Shown: piece after piece, positions 25,055-34,297 of the stretch
Numbering within the stretch: the first letter of the stretch is position 1
How the letters are laid out: each line of letters begins with the position of its first letter
Assembly: GCF_030811655.1 (NCBI RefSeq)
Contig: NZ_JAUSRE010000019.1
Span: 44,160 to 108,159 of the forward strand
Reading direction: 5' to 3'
Origin: Pseudarthrobacter enclensis
Lineage (GTDB): Bacteria; Actinomycetota; Actinomycetes; Actinomycetales; Micrococcaceae
DNA: 64,000 bases
Notes under the pieces: model-generated
The model's input: the letters and a program-made list of their open reading frames with translations, nothing else
What the model was told of the DNA's origin: nothing
Databases searched by the model: none
Translations under genes and position numbers: made by a program

Positions 25055-25957
25055 CTACATCGTGCTTTCCTTGGCGGTCACCCAGCGTGCAGCCTCGTCC
25101 AGGCTGCCGTGCTGCCAGCGGAATCCGGCCGAGCACAGGACCGCGGGCTCCATGCGCTGGCTGTGCAGCAGAAGCTCGTCGCCAAGTCCGGGCATTACCG
25201 TGCGCAGCACCGGTGCAGGAACACGCAGCACCGCTGGCCGGTGCAGGGCGTGCGCGAGTGCCCCGACGATGGTATTGACGTCCGCCTGTTCCGGGGCGCT
25301 CACGTTGACCGGGCCGGAAACCGCCGAGCCGAGGAGGAACAGGAAGGCGGCGGAAACATCCGGCAGTGTGACCCAGGGCCAGAACTGGCGGCCATTGCCG
25401 AAAGGACCGCCAACTCCCAGGCGCATCAAGGGAAGCAGCTTTCCCAGCGCGCCGCCGGAACGGCTGAACACCACCCCTGTCCGGGGCATGACCACCCGCA
25501 CCCCGGCCGGCGCCCCCAAGGCCGCCTGCTCCCATTCAACACAAATCTGCGCCAGCGTTCCCGTGCCCGGAGGAGCGTCCTCCCGCAGGACGGTGCTGCC
25601 GGCGTCCCCGTAATAGCCGGACGCCGATTGGCTGATGAAGGTCGCGGGGGGGCTGTCCAGCTTCGACATGGCCTGCACCAGCGTCCTGGTGGGTTCCAGC
25701 CGGGAGCTGAACAGCTCCTCCACGCGCTTCCGGGTCCAGGGCCTGTCACCGATACCGGCACCGGAAAGGTTCACCACGGCATCAGCGCCGGCAAGCACAG
25801 AGGGGTCCAGAACGCCGGCCGCCGGGTCCCAACGGACTTCGTTTGAACCGGCAGGGGGCCTCCGGACCAGGGTCACCACGGAGTTGCCGGCGTCGCGGAA
25901 GGCTGCGGACATGGAGGTGCCGATGAGCCCGGAGGCGCCGGCCATGACGATGTGCAT
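25055..25957 (-). CDS. TIGR01777-family NAD(P)-dependent epimerase (SDR)
   Basis: 300 aa. The N-terminal nucleotide-binding motif GASGLIGTSMSAAF is at about residues 7-20, with AVVNLSGAGI (about 61-70) and a QSASGYYGD active-site segment (Ser/Tyr) near 110-118. The C-terminal DUF1731 part (LRVPAPVLRTVMPGLGDELLLHSQRMEP) is typical of the YfcH/TIGR01777 group. The substrate is unknown. In other bacteria these genes neighbour cell-division or cell-envelope genes; here it is flanked by the kinase and tricorn genes. A TGTGAT sequence 5 nt before ATG may be its -10. Confidence 0.9.
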   Translation of the reverse strand: MHIVMAGASGLIGTSMSAAFRDAGNSVVTLVRRPPAGSNEVRWDPAAGVLDPSVLAGADAVVNLSGAGIGDRPWTRKRVEELFSSRLEPTRTLVQAMSKLDSPPATFISQSASGYYGDAGSTVLREDAPPGTGTLAQICVEWEQAALGAPAGVRVVMPRTGVVFSRSGGALGKLLPLMRLGVGGPFGNGRQFWPWVTLPDVSAAFLFLLGSAVSGPVNVSAPEQADVNTIVGALAHALHRPAVLRVPAPVLRTVMPGLGDELLLHSQRMEPAVLCSAGFRWQHGSLDEAARWVTAKESTM

Positions 25958-26018
25958 GGTCCATCACACCACGGCGGCGCCCGTTCTGTACGTCCCGCGG
26001 GGCAGGGGAGGGGTTGAC

Positions 26019-26024
26019 TATGAT
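26019..26024 (+). promoter_or_regulatory. -10 hexamer of a leaderless tricorn protease transcript
   Basis: TATGAT followed by exactly 6 nt and ATG 26031. Confidence 0.65.
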
Positions 26025-26030
26025 CGAACG

Positions 26031-29000
26031 ATGACCTCTTCGAGCTACTTCCGTTTCCCGCATTTGCACGGTGACCTGGTCACTTTCGTGGCCGAGGACG
26101 ATGTGTGGATCGCACCCCTGGACGGCGGCCGGGCCTGGCGTGTCTCGTCGCTCCAGCTTCCTGCCCGCAACCCCCGTTTTTCCCCGGACGGCAAGCGGCT
26201 GGTATGGACAGTTGTCCAGGGAACGGCGCCGGAGGTGGTGTCGGCACAGGTGGACGGCGGCGGTTACCGGCAGCTCACTTACTTCGGCCACAGCACAACG
26301 AAGGTCAAGGGTTTCACCGCCGGTGGTTCCGTGGTGGTCACCAGTGCGTTCCGCCAGGCCGAAAGCCGGCACACGCATGCCTACAGCGTGCCCCTCGAGG
26401 GCGGCTGGGCCCAGGAACTCCCGTATGGCCCGGTCGAATCCGTGGCCTATGGGCCCGAGGTGGGCGACGAACGCCCGGTGGTCCTGGCGAGCGTGTTGTC
26501 CCGGGAACCGGCATGGTGGAAGCGGTACCGCGGCGGAACGGCCGGGAAGCTGTGGATCGACCGCGACGGCAACGGTGAGTTCGAGCGCCTGCTGCCGGAC
26601 CTTGACGGCAACCTCACCGACCCCCTGTGGGTGGACGGCCGAATTGCCTTCCTGTCCGACCACGAGGGCTACGGCAACCTGTACTCAGTGCTCCCCGACG
26701 GAAATGACCTTCGCCGGCACACCGACCACCAGGACTTCTACGTCCGCCATGCCGCCACAGACGGCAAACGGGTCATCTTCGAATCCGCCGGCGAACTCTG
26801 GGTGCTCCGGGATCTCGCCTCAGACGCCGTGAAGCCGGACATCACCCTGGGCTCCGCCTCACAGACCAGGCGTCCCGCCCCCCTCGACGCTGCCAAACAC
26901 CTCGGCGCAGTAGCACCGGATGCCGCTGGCGCGGCCAGCGCCGTGGAATCGCACGGGACCATCCACTGGCTGCGGCACAAGGACGGACCGTCCCGGATCA
27001 TCGAGGCAACCCCCGGCGTTCGTGGGCGGCTGCCCCGGCCGTTGGGCGATGGGCGGATTGCCTACATCGCGGACCACGACGGTGTCGAGGCCCTGCACAT
27101 CAAGGACATTGCTGCTCCCGTCCAGCACGCCGCCGCACGGGTCGAGACAGAAGCCGGCAACGCCGGCTCCCCTTCCGGGACCGCCGTTTCGGCAGCTCCT
27201 TCTTCCGGGGACGCGGAGCAGGCCGAAGGAACCGAAACGGTCAGCCTGCCGCAGCCGGTTCCCGCATCCGGGGCCGCGGTCCTCGCAGGGACCACCACCC
27301 ACGTTCCGGCAGACGACGACCAGCAGGCAGATGTTGCTCCGCAGGCCACCGCTCCGGCGGCCGAAGCCCAGGCACTGACAGGACAGGCACCGCTGGACCT
27401 GTCACCTGGCGCGGGGGACCGGACGGCGGTCAGTGTGGCGACACCGTCGCGGCCGAGCTCACTGGAAGCAAGCCCGGACGGCAAATGGCTTGCCCTGGGC
27501 ACTTCCTTTGGCGACGTGTACGTGGTGGACACCCGCACAGGTGACCTCAGCCAGGTGGCCAGCATCGGTGAAGGCAGCATCTCCGAGCTGGCCTGGTCGG
27601 CCGACTCCCGGTGGCTGGCGTGGTCGGAGCCGGTCACGTCCTTTGGCTCGCGCAGCCGGCTTCGCCTCGCCACGGTGGAGCAGCTGGACGCCGCGCCCGT
27701 CGATGTCACCGATGGCCGCTTCCGCGATGCCTCCCCGGCCTTCACTCCGGACGGCAAGTTCCTCGCCTTCCTGTCCAACCGCAGTTTCGACCCCGTGTAC
27801 GACGGGCACTCGTTCGACCTTTCCTTTCCCAGCCCCATCAAGCCGTACCTGGTGGCACTCGCGGCCGATACGCCGTCGCCCTTTGGTCCCTCGGTGGATC
27901 CTGCAGGAGGGGAGCCGGTCGCTGATACCGACGGCGAACGGCCGGAGTCGGCCGAGCAATCCGAAAACGGGGTGCCCGCCGTTCACGTTGACGCGGAGGG
28001 CCTGGCGCACCGCGTGATCGGTGTTCCTGTCCCGCAAGGCAACTACAGTTCGCTGAAGGCCGTTGACGGCGCCCTTCTCTGGCTGGACTCGGTCCTGGCC
28101 GGCGTGACCGGCGACGGCAAAGCCAGCCAGGAGGACAAGGACGCCCGGCCCGCCCTGGTCCGCTACGACATCGCACGGCGCAAACAGGCCACGCTGGCAG
28201 ACGCCGTGGACAGCTACCGGCTCTCCGGCGACCGCAGCAACGCCGTGCTGGTGTCCGACAAGCAGGTGACGGTTATCCCCACGGACGCCAAGGCAGACGA
28301 GGAATCCGGCAAAGTGGTCAAGGTGGACCTGGGCCGGGTCCGCGTCCTGCTGGACCCGCTCAGCGTCTGGGGCCAGGCGTTCGACGAAGCCTGGCGGCTG
28401 CAGCGCGACTTCTTCTGGACCGAGGACATGGCCGGGCAGGACTGGGACTCCATCCACGCCCGCTACCGCCCCATTGTGGAACGGCTCGGGTCGCATGATG
28501 ATCTGGTGGACCTGCTGTGGGAACTGCACGGCGAACTGGGGACGTCACACGCGTACGTACGGCCCGCCGCGGTTACCGAACGTGGCAGCCGGGGACAGGG
28601 CAGGCTGGGCGCCGACCTTGCACACACCGCCCGCGGCTGGGAAATCACCCGGATCCTGGCCGGTGAGTCCTCCGATCCGCTGGCCACCTCACCCCTCACC
28701 AGGCCCGGCGTCGGTGCTAAAGCCGGGGACGTCCTGCTGGCCATCGACGGCGTCCCGCTGTCGGAAACCGTCACCCCGGCCATGCAGCTGGTGGGCGCGG
28801 CGGGCCGGGCAGTGGAACTCACCCTCCTCAATGGTCCCGGGCACGCTGCTGCCGAAGGCACCCAGCGGCGCGTCGCCGTCGTGCCTGTCAAGGATGAAGA
28901 GCGCCTGCGGTACCAGGAATGGGTTGCCGGCAACCGCCGGACGGTCCGCGAGGCCTCCAACGGAACCTTCGGCTACCTGCACATCCCGGACATGATGGCC

Positions 29001-29603
29001 AACGGCTGGGCGCAGCTGCACCGCGACCTCGATACGGAGACGGCGCTGGACGGCCTCATCGTGGACGTGCGCCGGAACCGCGGGGGACACACGTCCCAGC
29101 TGGTCGCCGAACTGATTGGCCGCAAGGTCACCGGCTGGAGCATGCCGCGCGGGGAAAAGCCGCGCACCTACCCGCACCACGCGCCGAGGGGACCGGTGAT
29201 CATCCTCGCGGACGAGTTCGCCGGCTCGGACGGCGACATCATCACGCAGGTGTCAAAGCTGCGGGGCATCGGCCCGGTGATCGGAACGCGCACCTGGGGC
29301 GGCGTGGTGGGCATCGACAACCGGTTCTCGCTGGCCGATGGCACCGGCGTCACCCAACCGCGCTATGCGAACTGGTTCGGCGGCGGTGTGGGCTGGAGCG
29401 TGGAGAACTACGGCGTCGATCCTGACATCGAGGTCACCTACCCGCCGCACGCCTACGCCGCGGGCCGCGATCCGCAGCTGGAGTATGGCATCGGCGCGCT
29501 GAAGGAAATGATCCAGGAACTGCCCACCGACCGTCCGCCGGCCCGCTCCGGCTACCGGAAGCTGTTGCCCGAACCCCTGCCGGCGCGGCCGCAGGGAAGC
29601 TAG
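26031..29603 (+). CDS. Tricorn-type protease (S41 family) with low-complexity insertions
   Basis: 1190 aa from ATG 26031; the open frame begins at 25635 but that part overlaps the divergent epimerase gene. Domain order: six-bladed propeller (about 1-360), a 110-aa Ala/Pro/Glu-rich insertion (about 365-476), seven-bladed propeller (about 476-780, with a second short acidic insertion near 620-653), a C1 domain, PDZ (about 860-950) and the catalytic C2 domain. Candidate catalytic residues by tricorn homology: Ser839-His840 (GTSHAY), nucleophile Ser1066 (GSDGD) and Glu1134 (PDIEV). Tricorn degrades peptides released by larger proteases. The protein has no signal peptide, so it is cytoplasmic. A strong terminator follows. 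Confidence 0.94.
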   Translation: MTSSSYFRFPHLHGDLVTFVAEDDVWIAPLDGGRAWRVSSLQLPARNPRFSPDGKRLVWTVVQGTAPEVVSAQVDGGGYRQLTYFGHSTTKVKGFTAGGSVVVTSAFRQAESRHTHAYSVPLEGGWAQELPYGPVESVAYGPEVGDERPVVLASVLSREPAWWKRYRGGTAGKLWIDRDGNGEFERLLPDLDGNLTDPLWVDGRIAFLSDHEGYGNLYSVLPDGNDLRRHTDHQDFYVRHAATDGKRVIFESAGELWVLRDLASDAVKPDITLGSASQTRRPAPLDAAKHLGAVAPDAAGAASAVESHGTIHWLRHKDGPSRIIEATPGVRGRLPRPLGDGRIAYIADHDGVEALHIKDIAAPVQHAAARVETEAGNAGSPSGTAVSAAPSSGDAEQAEGTETVSLPQPVPASGAAVLAGTTTHVPADDDQQADVAPQATAPAAEAQALTGQAPLDLSPGAGDRTAVSVATPSRPSSLEASPDGKWLALGTSFGDVYVVDTRTGDLSQVASIGEGSISELAWSADSRWLAWSEPVTSFGSRSRLRLATVEQLDAAPVDVTDGRFRDASPAFTPDGKFLAFLSNRSFDPVYDGHSFDLSFPSPIKPYLVALAADTPSPFGPSVDPAGGEPVADTDGERPESAEQSENGVPAVHVDAEGLAHRVIGVPVPQGNYSSLKAVDGALLWLDSVLAGVTGDGKASQEDKDARPALVRYDIARRKQATLADAVDSYRLSGDRSNAVLVSDKQVTVIPTDAKADEESGKVVKVDLGRVRVLLDPLSVWGQAFDEAWRLQRDFFWTEDMAGQDWDSIHARYRPIVERLGSHDDLVDLLWELHGELGTSHAYVRPAAVTERGSRGQGRLGADLAHTARGWEITRILAGESSDPLATSPLTRPGVGAKAGDVLLAIDGVPLSETVTPAMQLVGAAGRAVELTLLNGPGHAAAEGTQRRVAVVPVKDEERLRYQEWVAGNRRTVREASNGTFGYLHIPDMMANGWAQLHRDLDTETALDGLIVDVRRNRGGHTSQLVAELIGRKVTGWSMPRGEKPRTYPHHAPRGPVIILADEFAGSDGDIITQVSKLRGIGPVIGTRTWGGVVGIDNRFSLADGTGVTQPRYANWFGGGVGWSVENYGVDPDIEVTYPPHAYAAGRDPQLEYGIGALKEMIQELPTDRPPARSGYRKLLPEPLPARPQGS

Positions 29604-29604
29604 G

Positions 29605-29662
29605 CAACAACAAAGGCCCTGCCTTTCCGGAATGATCCGGGATGGCAGGGCCTTTGTTGTTG
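29605..29662. terminator. Bidirectional terminator with 19-bp perfect stem
   Basis: Arms 29605-29623 and 29644-29662 pair perfectly. The 20-nt loop contains a further CCGGA/TCCGG hairpin. It separates the convergent tricorn and OsmC genes. The stem itself supplies T-rich ends (TTTGTTGTTG) on both strands. Confidence 0.9.
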
Positions 29663-29678
29663 GATGCGGCGCTGCGGC

Positions 29679-30107
29679 CTAGGACTGCAGGGTTGCGTCG
29701 AGGGTGATCTCAATGCCGGCAAGGGCCTGCGACACGGGGCAGCCCTTCTTGGCGGCCTCGGCGATGCTCTGGAAATCCTCCTGCGAGATGCCGGGGATCC
29801 GGGCGTTGAGGGTCAGGTGGCTGCCGGTGATGCCGGTGCCGGGTTGGAAGCCGACCTCGGACTTGGTGTTGATCTCTTCAGGCGTGAAGCCGGCCTGGCT
29901 GAGTTCATGGCTGAAGGCCATGGAGAAGCAGGCGGAGTGGGCCGCGGCGATCAGTTCTTCGGGGCTGGTTTTTCCGCCGGCGGCTTCCGTGCGGGCCTTC
30001 CAGGTCACATCGAAGGTACCAAGGCCGGAGCTGTCCAGAGTGGTGTTGCCCGAGCCCTCGGTCAGGCTGCCGGTCCATACGGTGTGGGCGTTGCGTGTTG
30101 TAGCCAT
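29679..30107 (-). CDS. osmC: OsmC-family peroxiredoxin
   Basis: 142 aa from ATG 30107 with GAGGAGA upstream; the open frame reaches 30197. The two redox cysteines are present: HSACFSMAF (about residue 59) and GCPVSQAL (about residue 123). TSPEELIAAAHSACF identifies the OsmC branch rather than Ohr. It reduces organic hydroperoxides or HOCl-type stressors, typically recycled by the lipoyl/Lpd system or small thiols. The E2 and E3 (dlaT, lpd) lie just upstream on the same strand. In mycobacteria Lpd/DlaT support a peroxiredoxin (AhpC/AhpD), so functional contact is conceivable but not shown. Confidence 0.92.
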   Translation of the reverse strand: MATTRNAHTVWTGSLTEGSGNTTLDSSGLGTFDVTWKARTEAAGGKTSPEELIAAAHSACFSMAFSHELSQAGFTPEEINTKSEVGFQPGTGITGSHLTLNARIPGISQEDFQSIAEAAKKGCPVSQALAGIEITLDATLQS

Positions 30108-30243
30108 GTCTCTCCTCAACGTCGATTCGATCCGGGCCCGGCATCCGCTGCCGGGCCCACCGTTGTCCATCCTAGGGACCAGCTTCTCCCGGCGCACCGG
30201 TTGTCCGCTCTCAGAGGATTATGACCGCCCACTGACGGGGTGG

Positions 30244-30615
30244 TTACTGCCAGATGGTGGCGATGGCGATGTTCACCAGCGCCAGGCCGCCGACGCTGTG
30301 CGCGAGCCCGGTGGAGACGGGCTGCCCGTTCTTGACCTTGCGGGTGCCAATAATGGCCAGGGCGGCGACCACCACGGCGATGACGAACTTGATGCCCAGC
30401 TTGACGTAGTTGAGTTCTTCGAAGTGCGCGGGATCCTGATTGTGCAGGACCGGCAGGATCCCCATCATGGCAATGCCCGTGAGGAGCTGCAGGAAAGCGC
30501 CGTCCCGCTGGCGGGGGTGCACGGTGGGCGTCCGCATTGTGGCGATCCAGTAGCCCACGATCATGGCGGCGCCGACGACATGGAGGAACACCAGGATGTT
30601 GAGGAGAATAGTCAT
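30244..30615 (-). CDS. Small four-helix membrane protein, function unknown
   Basis: 123 aa. Four hydrophobic segments: about 4-24, 43-57, 73-90 and 104-122. The pattern LVFLHVVGAAMIVGYWIAT with His12 and further on LHNQDPAHF recalls small haem- or copper-associated membrane proteins, but no definite ligand set is visible. A TAAGCT hexamer lies exactly 6 nt before the ATG (minus strand). It sits between osmC and the E2 gene on the same strand; hairpins on either side suggest its own transcript. Confidence 0.75.
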   Translation of the reverse strand: MTILLNILVFLHVVGAAMIVGYWIATMRTPTVHPRQRDGAFLQLLTGIAMMGILPVLHNQDPAHFEELNYVKLGIKFVIAVVVAALAIIGTRKVKNGQPVSTGLAHSVGGLALVNIAIATIWQ

Positions 30616-30621
30616 GGCTCC

Positions 30622-30627
30622 AGCTTA
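30622..30627 (-). promoter_or_regulatory. -10 hexamer, leaderless membrane-protein gene
   Basis: TAAGCT on the minus strand, 6 nt before the ATG whose first base is 30615. Confidence 0.58.
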
Positions 30628-30693
30628 GCCAGTCTGTTCTACAGCGCGTAGCAAAGCCACGCGGTGAGCGCACGGGGCCGACGTGGCTAAACG

Positions 30694-30751
30694 ACAACGG
30701 CGGCCCCCGGCCTGGTGTGGTTTCCCACCCGTGCCGGGGCCCGCCGTCGTT
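30694..30751 (-). terminator. Long imperfect hairpin after the E2 gene
   Basis: About 19-bp arms (30694-30712 with 30732-30751) with a few mismatches, 14 nt past the E2 stop. On the minus strand only GTTTAG follows, so termination may be weak. Confidence 0.5.
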
Positions 30752-30764
30752 GGTCCTGCGGAGG

Positions 30765-32546
30765 TTAGAGTCCCAGGTCCGCTTCGAACGCGCCCTCTTC
30801 GAGGCGTGCCTTCAGGGTCTGGAGGAACCGGCCTGCGTCGGCGCCGTCCACCAGGCGGTGGTCGTACGTCAGGGACAGGTACATCATGGAGCGGATGGCG
30901 ATCGAGTCGTCACCGTTCTCGTCAGACACCACCACGGGGCGCTTGACGATGGCACCGGTGCCCAGGATGCCCACCTGCGGCTGGTTGATGATCGGGGTGT
31001 CGAACAGGGCGCCCACCGAACCGATGTTGGTGATGCTGAACGTGCCGCCGGACAGCTCGTCCGGGCCGATCTTGCCGTCGCGGGTGCGGGACGCTACGTC
31101 GGCGATCTTGCCGGCCAGCCCGGCCAGGTTCAGGTTGCCGGCGTCGGCGATGACCGGGACCAGCAGGCCCTTGTCGGTGTCGACGGCGATCGCCAGGTGT
31201 TCGGCGTTGTGGTAGGTGATCTCCTGCTTTTCCTCGTCGTATGCAGCGTTGAGCTTGGGGTGCTGCTTGAGGGCCTCGGCCACGGCCTTGGCGATGAAGG
31301 GCAGGAAGGTCAGCTTGGTGCCGTTCTGGGCCTGGAAGGAGTTCTTGGCACGGGCGCGCAGCTTGGCGACCTTGGTCATGTCCACCTCGTGGACCTGCGT
31401 GAGCTGGGTGGATATTTCCAGCGACTCGCGCATGCGCCGGGCGATGACCTGGCGGATGCGGGGAGCCTTCTGCGTGGTGCCGCGCAGCGAGGAGGCAGCT
31501 GCACCGGATGCAGCAGGAGCCGACGCGGCCGGGGCTGCTGCCGGCGCCGCAGCGGGAGCGGCCTTGGCTTCAGCGGCGGCAATGACATCCTGCTTGCGGA
31601 TGCGGCCGCCAACACCGGTGCCGGAGAGCGAAGAGATGTCCACGCCGTGCTGGTTGGCCAGCTTGCGGACCAGGGGGGTGACGTAGCCGGACTCGGAACC
31701 ACCGGCCGGGGCGGCTTCCTGGGCTGCGGGGGCAGCCTGCTGGGCGGGCGCGGCCTGGGGAGCCGGGGCAGCCTGCTCCGGAGCCTGCTGGGCCGGAACT
31801 GCCTGGGCGGGAGCGGTCTGCGCAGGGGCTGACTCTGCCGGTGCCGGCCTGGGGGCTTCCTGCTTGGGAGCCTCCTGCTGCGGAGCGGCCGGCGCGGCCT
31901 GGGGTGCTGCGGCAGCCGGGGCGCCGGAACCGATGACGGCGAGCACGGAACCGACTTCTGCGGTCTCGTCCTCGTTGACCCGGATTTCCTGCAGGGTGCC
32001 GGCAACGGGGGAGGGAATCTCGGTGTCCACCTTGTCGGTGGAAACTTCCAGCAGCGGCTCATCCACCTCGACGGAGTCGCCAACGGCCTTCAGCCAACGG
32101 GTGACGGTGCCTTCGGTGACGCTCTCGCCCAGTGCGGGGAGGGTGACCTCGTGGCCTTCGCCGCCGCCTGCGGCCGGAGCCTCTGCAGCCGGAGTTGCTG
32201 CGGGTGCCTGCTGGGCGGGAGCTGCTTCAGCCGGCGCTTCCTGGGCCGGCGCTTCCTGGGCCGGTGCGGCCGCGGGTGCTTCTTCGGCCGGCGCGGAACC
32301 GCCGCCGGAGCCGTCGCCGATGCGCACCAGCGGTGCGCCTACCTCGGCGGTCTCGTCTTCAGCCACCAGGATTTCTTCAATCACGCCAGCTACAGGAGAG
32401 GGGATTTCAGTGTCTACTTTGTCGGTGGAGACTTCGAGCAGCGGCTCGTCCACCTCTACCCGGTCACCTACCTGCTTGAGCCAGCGGGTGACGGTTCCTT
32501 CGGTGACACTCTCACCGAGGGCGGGCAAGTTAACGGATTCAGACAT
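30765..32546 (-). CDS. dlaT: Dihydrolipoamide acyltransferase (E2) with two lipoyl domains
   Basis: 593 aa from ATG 32546 (AAGGAGAACGG upstream). Two near-identical lipoyl domains each carry STDKVDTEIPS, with lipoyl-lysines at residues 43 and 172, joined by Ala/Pro-rich flexible linkers. An E1/E3-binding domain (YVTPLVRKLANQHGVD) and a catalytic domain ending in TYDHRLVDGADAGRF (active-site His) follow. It is often annotated sucB, but in actinobacteria this protein (M. tuberculosis DlaT) is the pyruvate dehydrogenase E2, while the 2-oxoglutarate dehydrogenase E2 is fused to E1; I infer the pyruvate role. lpd is 114 nt upstream on the same strand. Confidence 0.95.
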   Translation of the reverse strand: MSESVNLPALGESVTEGTVTRWLKQVGDRVEVDEPLLEVSTDKVDTEIPSPVAGVIEEILVAEDETAEVGAPLVRIGDGSGGGSAPAEEAPAAAPAQEAPAQEAPAEAAPAQQAPAATPAAEAPAAGGGEGHEVTLPALGESVTEGTVTRWLKAVGDSVEVDEPLLEVSTDKVDTEIPSPVAGTLQEIRVNEDETAEVGSVLAVIGSGAPAAAAPQAAPAAPQQEAPKQEAPRPAPAESAPAQTAPAQAVPAQQAPEQAAPAPQAAPAQQAAPAAQEAAPAGGSESGYVTPLVRKLANQHGVDISSLSGTGVGGRIRKQDVIAAAEAKAAPAAAPAAAPAASAPAASGAAASSLRGTTQKAPRIRQVIARRMRESLEISTQLTQVHEVDMTKVAKLRARAKNSFQAQNGTKLTFLPFIAKAVAEALKQHPKLNAAYDEEKQEITYHNAEHLAIAVDTDKGLLVPVIADAGNLNLAGLAGKIADVASRTRDGKIGPDELSGGTFSITNIGSVGALFDTPIINQPQVGILGTGAIVKRPVVVSDENGDDSIAIRSMMYLSLTYDHRLVDGADAGRFLQTLKARLEEGAFEADLGL

Positions 32547-32607
32547 GTCGTCCCCGTTCTCCTTATTGATCTTTAGTGCGAATGATTGCTGCCTTGTTGG
32601 AAGCCTA

Positions 32608-32636
32608 GTGCACCCGGTCTGCGCGACCGGGTGCAC
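32608..32636 (-). repeat. 12-bp hairpin between lpd and the E2 gene
   Basis: A perfect stem (32608-32619 with 32625-32636), 5-nt loop, no T-run. It may attenuate read-through from lpd or act as an RNA-processing site that sets the E3:E2 ratio. Confidence 0.5.
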
Positions 32637-32660
32637 CGGGCCTGGTAATGCTGGGGGGAA

Positions 32661-34043
32661 CTAGCCGTGCAGCGGCTTGCCGGCCAGCGCCAGGTGGGCT
32701 TCGCCGAGGGCTTCGTTCTGGGTGGGGTGGGCGTGCAGCAGCTGCGCCACGTCCTCCGGGTAGGCTTCCCAGTTCACGATCAGCTGGGCCTCGCCCACCT
32801 GCTCGCCCATGCGGGCGCCGATCATGTGGACGCCCACCACGGGGCCGTCCTTCTGGCGGACCAGCTTGACCAGGCCGGACGTGCCCAGGATGGAGCTCTT
32901 GCCGTTGCCGGCCAGGTTGTACTCCTGGGTCTGCACCTGGTCTTCGCCGAACTTTTCCTTGGCGGCCTTCTCGGTGTAGCCAACGGTGGCGATTTCAGGC
33001 TCGGAGTAGGTGACCTTGGGGATGTTGATGTCCTCGACGACCACCGGCTTCAGGCCGGCGATTTCCTCGGCCACGAAGATGCCCTGCTGGTAGCCGCGGT
33101 GCGCCAGCTGAACGCCGGGGACAATGTCGCCCACAGCGTAGATGTTGCCCACGCCGGTGTGCAGGCGCTCGTTGGTGATGACGAAGCCGCGGTCGATAGT
33201 GATGCCCGCTTCCTCGTAGCCGAGGTTTGCGGTGACGGGGCCACGGCCCACGGCGACCAGCAGCAGGTCGGCTTCGAAGGTCTTGCCGTCCACCAGGGTG
33301 ACCTTGACGCCGTCGTCATTCTGCTCCACGCCCTGGAAGAACACGCCGGTGGAGAACTTGATGCCCCGCTTCTTGAAGGCACGCTCGAAGTTCTTCACGA
33401 TCGTGGCGTCCTCGTTGGGAACGAGGGAGGGCAGGCCTTCGACGATGGTGACGTCCACGCCGAACGACTTCCAGACCGAGGCGAATTCGACACCGATGAC
33501 GCCGCCGCCGAGGATGATGGCGCTCTTGGGGATGAAGTCCATGGTCAGGGCCTGGTCGGAGGTGATGACCTTGCCGCCGATTTCCAGGCCCGGGAGGGTG
33601 CGCGAGTAGGAGCCGGTGGCCAGGACGATGTTCTTGCCCTTGTACGCGGTCCCGTTCACCACGACGGTGTCGGTGCCCTGCAGCTTGCCTTCACCCTCGA
33701 TGACAGTGATGCCCTTGGACTTGATGAGGCCCTGCAGGCCCTTGTACTTGCCGGCGATAATGCCGTCCTTGTACGCGTTGACGGCGTTGATGTCGATGCC
33801 GTCGAGGGTGACGTTCACGCCGTACTTGGCGGAGTCACGGGCGTGGTCGGCCAGCTCTGCTGAGTGCAGCAGGGCCTTGGTGGGGATGCAGCCGTTGTGG
33901 AGGCAGGTGCCGCCCAGCTTGCCCTTCTCCACGAGGCCGACGGTGAGGCCGAGCTGTACCGCACGCAGGGCCGCAGCGTATCCGCCGCTGCCGCCACCGA
34001 GTACCAGGATGTCGAATTCTTGCGCAGTTGCCTGATCGGCCAC
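32661..34043 (-). CDS. lpdA: Dihydrolipoamide dehydrogenase (E3)
   Basis: 460 aa FAD enzyme that reoxidises dihydrolipoyl groups with NAD+. FAD motif GGGSGGYAAALRA at about residues 16-28; redox-active disulfide Cys47/Cys52 in GGTCLHNGC; NAD-binding LGGGVIGVEFAS; C-terminal HAHPTQNEALGEA with the catalytic His and Glu. It serves all 2-oxoacid dehydrogenase complexes and probably the glycine cleavage system. It lies between pepA and the E2 gene on the same strand. Confidence 0.97.
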   Translation of the reverse strand: MADQATAQEFDILVLGGGSGGYAAALRAVQLGLTVGLVEKGKLGGTCLHNGCIPTKALLHSAELADHARDSAKYGVNVTLDGIDINAVNAYKDGIIAGKYKGLQGLIKSKGITVIEGEGKLQGTDTVVVNGTAYKGKNIVLATGSYSRTLPGLEIGGKVITSDQALTMDFIPKSAIILGGGVIGVEFASVWKSFGVDVTIVEGLPSLVPNEDATIVKNFERAFKKRGIKFSTGVFFQGVEQNDDGVKVTLVDGKTFEADLLLVAVGRGPVTANLGYEEAGITIDRGFVITNERLHTGVGNIYAVGDIVPGVQLAHRGYQQGIFVAEEIAGLKPVVVEDINIPKVTYSEPEIATVGYTEKAAKEKFGEDQVQTQEYNLAGNGKSSILGTSGLVKLVRQKDGPVVGVHMIGARMGEQVGEAQLIVNWEAYPEDVAQLLHAHPTQNEALGEAHLALAGKPLHG

Positions 34044-34229
34044 TAAAACGCTCCCTCGCGTGAACGATGACGCGATCAGCGCGCATCATCTGGTCTTGGA
34101 ACTTGCACTGCCGTGATTATGTCAGCAGGGCAACTCTCTTGCATTTGTGACTACCGTGGTTCACCTTAGCGAACCACCTATCCATGCTCCACCTTGGCGC
34201 TGCGTTTGTGGAGCGCTTGTGTCCAGTGT

Positions 34230-34276
34230 CACGCGGCTCTGTGGCACAGGAATCACCTGCGCCCAAGAGCCGCGTG
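34230..34276 (-). repeat. 11-bp inverted repeat after pepA
   Basis: Arms 34230-34240 and 34266-34276 are perfect with a 25-nt loop, 21 nt past the pepA stop; no T-run. The remaining pepA-lpd spacer (34044-34297) also holds TGGTTC/GAACCA (around 34157-34176) and a possible lpd -10 CATAAT (minus strand, near 34115). Confidence 0.45.
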
Positions 34277-34297
34277 GCACCGGTTGCCGCGGTGTGG

